From: Leptidea sinapis
Taxonomy: Eukaryota; Arthropoda; Insecta; Lepidoptera; Pieridae
Assembly (NCBI RefSeq): GCF_905404315.1
Contig: NC_066290.1
Coordinates: forward strand, 9,919,453 to 9,983,452
DNA length: 64,000 nt
Direction: 5' to 3'
In this document: piece by piece, positions 58,089-64,000 of the stretch
Position numbering within the stretch: the stretch's first letter is position 1
How the letters are laid out: every line of letters starts with the position of its first letter
Notes under the pieces: model-generated
Databases searched by the model: none
What the model was told of the DNA's origin: nothing
What the model saw: the letters and a program-made list of their open reading frames with translations, nothing else
Position numbers and translations under genes: made by a program

Positions 58089-58300
58089 CGGCCGTTTTCA
58101 ATAACTTATCTATCCTTAGTTTAACTTACGTGGTAAGACAAATCTATCCTTTTACGCTTACTCACATTTCAATAACCTATCGATATAAAGCATTGGACTA
58201 TAACTATATTGGACATAACTATGGATAGATAAGATCTTGTCACTAAATGGTGACAGCAATGTATCCGTAACTAGATATACGTTATTGAAAATGGCCGTTT
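58089..58300. mobile_element. MITE with ACGGCCGTTTTCAATAAC inverted ends
   Basis: Left CGGCCGTTTTCAATAAC and right reverse complement AACGGCCATTTTCAATAAC mirror each other. About 212 bp, no coding frame. The ends resemble those of the TAA-flanked MITE at 24561-24863 (GCCGTTCCCAATA), suggesting one superfamily. Confidence 0.7.
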
Positions 58301-58589
58301 GAGAGAACTTTTACTTGTAATGTTTTCGTACGATACAATACAACTTTTTCTTGTTTCTGTAAAGCTGTCAAAATCATTGCGAAATATCTGTATGAATTTT
58401 ATGCAAATTACTGTTCGGTTGAAAACTATGGCTACACCGGATCTCCTTGTTTATGTACAGTATAGTTCAAGCGCAGGTGTATAGCCGCATCTTGCTTGGT
58501 GTAATGTAACCTTTATTGGGCAAGACAGCTGTTATTTTGTGGAACCTGTTTAATGGTTTCAGAGGGAAGCAAGGAACCTGATGGTTTTC

Positions 58590-58870
58590 ATTTTTTGATG
58601 GAGGACACACAGAGAGAAATGAGCGTACGGCTCACCTTATGTTAAGTGATCACTGCCGTCCACATAACACGACACTAACCTATGTGAAACATCTTACGAG
58701 ACTTTCTCACGTTTCAAGGTGACGAGCGCAATTGTAGTGCCACTCAGAATTATTGGGTTTTTCAAGAATTCTGAGCGGCACTGCATTGTAATGGGTAGGG
58801 CGTATCAACTACCATCAGCTGAACGTCCTGCTCGTCTCGTCCCTTATTTTAATAAAATAAAAAAAACAGC
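58590..58870 (+). repeat. S1-related repeat, + copy with different 5' part
   Basis: The right half (GGTGACGAGCGCAATTGTAG to CATCAGCTGAACGTCCTGCT) is S1. The left half (GAGCGTACGGCTCACCTTAT, GTTAAGTGATCACTGCCGTC) is, in reverse complement, the 3' end of the jockey-type LINE family. So S1 and that LINE share or exchanged ends. Confidence 0.75.
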
Positions 58871-58894
58871 GGCGCTGGGCTGTTACTGTCGCCG

Positions 58895-59045
58895 GTTTCT
58901 ATACTAGCGTATAGACAAACAATGCGTGCGAGAGAAGAACAGCTCTAACGGGGATACGGCGAGACAGAAAAGGAAAGCGAAACTATTGTTACTGTTACCA
59001 ATTTTGATTGATAGGTCGTAAACAATCAGCCACGATTGACATTAG
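58895..59045 (+). repeat. Dispersed repeat paired with 62455-62575
   Basis: Both read TATACTAGCGTATA, then GTGCGAGAGA / GTGCGAGACA, ACAGCTCTAAC / ACATCTCTAAC, GTCGTAAACAATCAGCCACG / GTCGTAGAGAGTCAGCCACG. Same order and strand; element type unknown. Confidence 0.6.
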
Positions 59046-59264
59046 CTCTTTAGTAGTAAATAAAGTAATAAATAGTAAAAAAAAAAGTAGTATAGTAGTA
59101 CTTAGGAGTTGCAGGCCTTGCACAGGGACCTAGTATATTAAACATTGATAAAGAGCCGTGAGCTGTTATCATGTGATTTACTTTAACGTATCCATGGTGT
59201 GGGAGTTTGTGAGAGAGCTGAGCTGGAAGAATATTTGTGGTAGAGCTTCTTTTGTTAATGTGTT

Positions 59265-59575
59265 ACGAAATTTAAAAGAATTGTTAGAAACGTTTGTGTG
59301 GGAAAGGTTACTATAGCATAAACGATTTTCTTAATGACACCACGGACTGGGAATAAAGCGAACACCTTCAGGCTCTTTAATTATAAATGTTTATTGTACG
59401 ATATCACATTGTAATCCATATTTTATATTTAAAAAAACCCCGATGTGTTTCTTGCCTCCATTCTGCTCAGGTCTGAGGCAGTCTCTTTTGAATGGGTGGT
59501 AGTTTTTGACGTTCTATAAGTGATTTTAAATCCTATTTTGAATAAAAATATTTGAATTTGAATTTATTGTACACC
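59265..59575 (+). mobile_element. CR1-like LINE 3' end, + copy
   Basis: It reads ACGAAATTTAAAAGAATTGT and CGTTTGTGTGGGAAAGGTTA (coding RIVxKRLCGKGY), ATTTTCTTAATGACACCACG (DFLNDTT), then the 3' UTR with TCTGCTCAGGTCTGAGGCAG and a TTTGAATTTGAATTT tail. This is the same 3' end as 23135-23544 in the opposite orientation. Confidence 0.8.
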
Positions 59576-59794
59576 CACTCACTATTAATAAAAAAATAAA
59601 GAAAAAAACTCGATTATTCTCGGTTCTTACAATTTTTTATGATGATGTCAGAATTTGAACTGGATAACGGGATAGCTGGTCAGGCAGCGGAGCGGTACGG
59701 AACCCTAGAGACAACCTAGCCGGTTTGTAATACATAATAGTGATACGAGTGAATATCAAGTTAGAACAAGTGTAATGTAACACGTGGCCTATTT

Positions 59795-60310
59795 GTGAAA
59801 TACGTTATTATTTTGAAGCGTCGTGGACACAATAGACAGAACCGTTGTCTCTCACCACGCAGACCCTGGTTGGATCCTTGGCCGCCACGGTTGTCAACGG
59901 TGTTGTAATGACTCTGGTGTTTCAAGAGAGTACGGGCCGCGTGGTCACATACCATCAGGTGGTGAGTAGATATACTTGTTTGTCGTCCTCTTCCGTAAAG
60001 AAACTCTCGTTTGACATTAATTTGCAGACTAGGTTGTGGAATGGGGTAAAAATTAACTTTGCTTTTGATGCCGTATACACGGGCCATGCAGGTCTCTATC
60101 GGGAAATCGTCGACCAGTGCCGGGAGAAACTTGCGTTTTCTATCGAGTTCTCTCCTGAGAAGGTTGCGGAATGGGGTGAACCGAACCTTGTCCAAAAAAA
60201 AAACATTTTGTCGTGTCACCGCTCTTTGACAGCACTTTTCTTAATGCCACGACTAGTATAGGAATTCTGGGTATCGGAATCTTGAGCGATTGCCAGTTCC
60301 GCGGTCAATA
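59795..60310 (+). pseudogene. Jockey-type LINE fragment, rearranged
   Basis: 60065-60200 matches 13220-13345 of the 12205 copy (DAVYTGHAGLYREIVDQCRE, AEWGEPNLVQ), and 60205-60310 matches about 13385-13510 with gaps. 59850-60060 is other repeat sequence on its left (CCATCAGGTGGTGAGTAGAT). The A-run at 60195 marks a rearrangement. Frame broken. Confidence 0.75.
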
Positions 60311-61265
60311 ATGGAGCAGGTGACCCGTTCACTCGTTTGTAGTGGACAGACAGACCCCATGTATATATTTATTGTATCATAAAAGTTAACTCATATTATC
60401 TTAGTCTCACTAGCTACCCATTTATTTTTACCCGCTTTTTATTATCTTCACCTGTATTTATTTTTATTTGAAACCGACCCATTTGGGCGCGATTTAGGTC
60501 CACTTTAAACGGCCAGATTTCGTTCAAATTTCGTAGATTTATTGAGGACCAATGACAAAACATTAATTTGATAAAATTATTCCATTTTTCAATTTGCAAA
60601 ATAAGATTTTTTTTAATCATATAATTTTCATCTATCGTGGATAAGACAGGAATTGATGTTAATTTTAAATTTCAACCATTATCTTTAACTGATTTATCTA
60701 ATATTACGAAATTTTGAAAGAGAATTTTTAATTCATTAATGCAAATAATAGCTTAAAAAAACTAAAAAGGAACGCTTTTATTAATAAACCAATATTTTTC
60801 AGTTCCGTTTTCTATAAAAAGCGTATTTTTTAGTTTGATTTTTACTACTATGTATCATTTCTCTAACATAACAAACAGTTACTCACGATACACCTTAATA
60901 GTAAAGTACAATCCTAAATTAAATTCTCATGAAAATTCACTCCGTTATCCACAGCCACGGGTTGATTTTACAATGTTGCTGGTCCCAGTTGTTTTCTATC
61001 TACCCTCGAGTCGCGATACACCCGGTATTGTTCCGGGGCTCAGTAACTGCCACATTTACTATTTCTATAGAACTGCTATGATAATACAAACCAAAACAAA
61101 TGCAGACATGAGTTTTGTATTCGAATTTGTTTCGTAAAGTTTTCCAACCGAACTGTCCCACTGTTCACGCGACTGTTACAAAGCTGTATTTCATAAATAA
61201 AACAACCTGCTGCGTATCTGCTTTGTTCGATTGTGCTATAGTTTTTTTATAACGTTTGTTGTGAC
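60311..61265. other. AT-rich intron sequence, nothing recognised
   Basis: No gene or bounded repeat. The 100-codon open frame at 60835-61137 has no known motif. Confidence 0.4.
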
Positions 61266-61269
61266 ATCC

Positions 61270-61510
61270 GGGCAACGGATATTATCCCCCCCATCTGGAT
61301 GTGTGGCGTTCCTCCACATTGTGGTATTAAATGAACTTTATTCCACGTTCAAACAAGCTATGGAATGAGCTCTCTTGTGCGGTGTTTCCGGGACGATACG
61401 ATTGGGGTACCATAAAAAAAGTAAGATCAGCAATGTTCCTGTGATTCCTCTGGTGTTGCAAAAGACTGTGGCCGGCGGCCTCTTTCTCAAGAACGCGTGG
61501 ATAACTAACG
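61270..61510 (+). pseudogene. Jockey-type LINE extreme 3' fragment
   Basis: CCCATCTGGATGTGTGGCGT, AAGCTATGGAATGAGCTCTC and TTTCCGGGACGATACGATTG match 13875-13995 of the 12205 copy; the tail (TCCTGTGATTCCTCTGGTGT) matches 52265-52620. Confidence 0.8.
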
Positions 61511-61869
61511 TGAGGTTATTAGTTTCTTGTGGTCGGAATTTATTTATTTATTTTGTCATAACTGCGTTACTCTTATCGTGAAAGTACTTAATTATTACTA
61601 GCATGTAAGGCATAGAAGAGGGACAAAAAATCTTTACTCGAAGTATACAGAAATACAATTGTAACTTTATTCAAAAGTAGCTTTGTTAAAGAGCTTATGA
61701 ATTAATTATATTATTGAATACCTACATATTACATTACAATCATAGTTTCCCAAAGAGGTACACATATAGTATTCCTTACTCCTGCTATACTTGCTTAGCT
61801 TCTCCACGATCAAAACTTTCATTCATTTAATTGAGCGTAAACCTAATCCATCAATACAAGAAAATAACT

Positions 61870-62110
61870 GAAGTAAACTAATTGCGCCTTATCTATGTCA
61901 GTTAATTGTCGAATCTTTAGATCATTGATAAGTGTAGATAGGCTGTGGCATCTGTGAAACGTCGAAAAAAATTGAGGTGGACAGTCAACCTCTATTTTGA
62001 GTGACAATACAAAGTGACATACAAATCGCGAGTGTTAGACATAGCTTGTAACGAATACTAAAGTAATAAACCTGGCCTGTGTTCATCGGTTGTCTAGCAG
62101 CAAGAGGCGT
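61870..62110 (-). repeat. CR1-like LINE scrap joined to a dispersed repeat
   Basis: 61870-61925 (GCGCCTTATCTATGTCAGTT and AATTGTCGAAT) matches the LINE near 16985 and 46570 on the minus strand (coding the LTDID-type residues). 61940-62110 is the repeat paired with 39760-39950. Confidence 0.6.
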
Positions 62111-63098
62111 ATCTTTACAAAGCGAACTCAGCAGGCAATGTTCTAATCTCGGGAATCGATCATTGGCGTGTAAAAGCAATTCACATTTGCGCGGACAATA
62201 AAATGTAACAGATTGCTTCCTATAATATTATGATGAACCACGCATGTGATAACAAATTAATGGTGCGTGTAGGACAATGCACTCTGCGCCAAGTTCCTTT
62301 GATTTCAATCGCTCTAGAGACACACCCACGTTCTCGGCTATCTTACTAATGAATGCAGAAAGACAACGCCGTTTAACAGGAGCATAGAGCATAGAACTAT
62401 ATGTAACATGCTTAACATACATTATGTACTTATAAATGATACATTATCTTATTATTATACATCCTTATACTAGCGTATACACAAAGTGTGCGAGACACAA
62501 GAACATCTCTAACAAATACATTAACATGTGACCGATTCTGAATGACAAGTCGTAGAGAGTCAGCCACGTGTTTGAAAATGAATAATCCCAATCATAGCTG
62601 GTCGATCGCGTTTATACAATCGAGCTTAGGTACTTCGCTGCTCTGCGAGCCTTGGACTAATACAAAAAACACTATTATGTCACATTTGGCCATATTTTTT
62701 TCCAAGAAGTATTTCAATTTTACACCGTTTTCTGTAAGAAAAATAATTACCAAGACTTCCCCCTAAGTGAGATTTGGAAAGATTTTGCTTGATTATTTAA
62801 ACGCCAAATGTGTCCTGGGTTCAGAAAACCCAGGTGGGTGTTTAGGTTCCTTATGAATGTTTTCATTCACTATAACAGCGTCGAATAAACGTATCTACAT
62901 ATGACTACGTTAATTAAAAAAAATCGAGAAAATTTTGTTCCGGTTTGGAAGGGAATAGAACCGACGCCTCTTGGATGTAATGCAACGTTCGAAAATTTAA
63001 GTTGGTAAGCAATGACCTCCTATACACATATAAGGACATAATATCATTCGCAGTGATAGACAAATGGCAAAAGTGTGCTTTAAAACAATGTAAGCACA
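62111..63098. other. Intron sequence, partly repeat
   Basis: 62455-62575 is the partner of the repeat at 58895-59045. Otherwise nothing recognised; small open frames lack motifs. Confidence 0.4.
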
Positions 63099-63350
63099 AA
63101 TGATTTGAGTTTTCCTTAGTGTTATTTCCGTCAATATTTGCCGTTAAACAATTCGAGACGTGTTTCGCCTCTACACGGGGCATCCTCAGGATATGTTGAG
63201 TCGCCAAAATCAGGCACGAGACTGCAAACTGGCACGAAACACGTGTCGAATTGTTTAAAGACAAATATTGGCGAAATTAACACTAAATAAAACTCAAATC
63301 ATTTGAATAATTATGGATTTCCGCAAAGTAACGCCTACTTAGTAAAAAAA
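63099..63350 (+). mobile_element. Foldback retroposon, second copy, 12-bp target duplication
   Basis: AATGTAAGCACA flanks both sides exactly (63087-63098 and 63351-63362). The arms (GATTTGAGTTTTCCTTAGTG; AATTCGAGACGTGTTTCGCC; and their complements GGCGAAATTAACACTAA, CACGTGTCGAATTGTTT) match the family at 17810-18111 but the hairpin tip is partly deleted. The tail ATTATGGATTTCCGCAAAGT then AACGCCTACTTAG ends in a run of A (63344-63350). Confidence 0.85.
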
Positions 63351-63594
63351 AATGTAAGCACACTTTTCTCACTCGCCGAATCAAACTTCAACTGAATAAA
63401 TGTTTTAGATTGCTGCATTGACCAAGAATATTTTTAATAACTGGAGTAAATGCGGCAATGTATAGATATAGCAGTCGATGATATTATAGTGTAGGTAATT
63501 TGTGGCATATTCCATATTTGCGCTTTTCTTTTTAAATGACGTCATTTGTCTATATGTATAGAACGTCATGATTAATTATTAATAAGTGATATTG

Positions 63595-63665
63595 TTATAA
63601 ACATGCGGAAATTGCGAAATTCCACCCGCATTATGTTGACGTCTGACATTCAACAACCGACCGTT
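63595..63665 (-). repeat. S2 repeat end fragment
   Basis: CCACCCGCATTATGTTGACG followed by TCTGACATTCAACAACCGA matches 46850-46885 (CCACCCGTATTACGTTGACG). Truncated on both sides. 63363-63594 holds nothing recognised. Confidence 0.6.
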
Positions 63666-63784
63666 TTAATAATAATAGTAAAGTCGTTTATTTCAAAGCA
63701 AGCCCATATTACAAAATACAATAACAAATAAAATATAAATATATGTAAAATTTAAATGTAAGATATAAAATATAAAAAAATAGA

Positions 63785-63960
63785 CACTTTTACGCAAATT
63801 ATCTTGCCCCAAACTAGGCATAGCCTGTACTATGGTTACAAGACAACGATATATTTAATACAATATATTTACTTAAACATACATATTAATTACTTATAAA
63901 CATCCAGGACTCGGAAACAAACATTCATATTCATCATATAAATGTTAATCATTATATAAA
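63785..63960 (-). repeat. SINE body fragment, family of 56165-56380
   Basis: CCCAAACTAGGCATAGCCTG, AAGACAACGATATATTTAAT and AACAAACATTCATATTCATC follow the same order as 56190-56300. The tRNA-like head is missing. Confidence 0.7.
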
Positions 63961-64000
63961 ACAAAAGTAAATAAAATTCGGTTCTCACTCTGATACACAG

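Noticed and set aside
1..64000. CRISPR arrays, bacterial operons, rRNA genes
   Set aside because: None seen; tandem repeats present are satellite-like (99, 100 and 36 bp) without spacer variation, and the genes are intron-bearing insect genes.

Overview
The window looks like a moderately AT-rich insect nuclear genome, almost certainly a moth or butterfly (Lepidoptera). It has intron-rich genes with GT-AG introns, a very dense load of decayed retrotransposons and MITEs, tRNA-derived SINE pieces, and several repeat modules that I recall as common in lepidopteran assemblies. No bacterial-type operon, CRISPR array or rRNA is visible. Two cellular genes can be supported, both on the + strand.

Gene 1 (22693-38599) is a FAM135-family gene. 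Fifteen exons join in phase: a conserved N-terminal domain (exons 1-6 as numbered here), one 2.9-kb exon coding a serine-rich disordered middle, and a C-terminal alpha/beta-hydrolase (DUF676-like) with GHSLG nucleophile elbow and candidate Asp and His. The exon with the start codon was not found. Gene 2 starts at 48343: one coding exon of a CYRI/FAM49 (Rac1-binding) homologue with an N-myristoylation-type start. Its remaining exons were not found before the window end, so about 48658-64000 is probably its long first coding intron.

Layout. 1-22.6 kb is a transposon graveyard: a non-LTR element (1-1770), RTE and jockey-like scraps, a U6 snRNA-like pseudogene on the minus strand (8318-8426), a Harbinger-like deletion derivative (8909-10351), a jockey-type reverse transcriptase ORF (about 12205-14003), and a 5-kb minus-strand CR1-like LINE (about 16440-21985). 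That LINE carries an esterase-like region and 36-bp repeats, and is itself split by a foldback element and then a Tc1 element. 22.7-38.6 kb is FAM135; its introns hold MITEs, SINE copies and an antisense LINE with a 764-codon open frame ending about 60 bp before an exon. 38.6-47.5 kb holds the 3' flank, retroelement remnants and two tandem arrays (99-bp and 100-bp units, opposite orientation) sharing a YY1/Pho-like CAAGATGGCG core. 48.3-64 kb holds CYRI exon 1 and a repeat-filled intron.

The most novel-looking items are the foldback-plus-tail retroposon (two copies, each with a clear 12-13-bp target duplication), the paired YY1-core arrays between the two genes, and the three-layer nested insertion at 16.4-22 kb. 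All calls were made by eye from translation, splice phase and repeat comparison; no database search was run.
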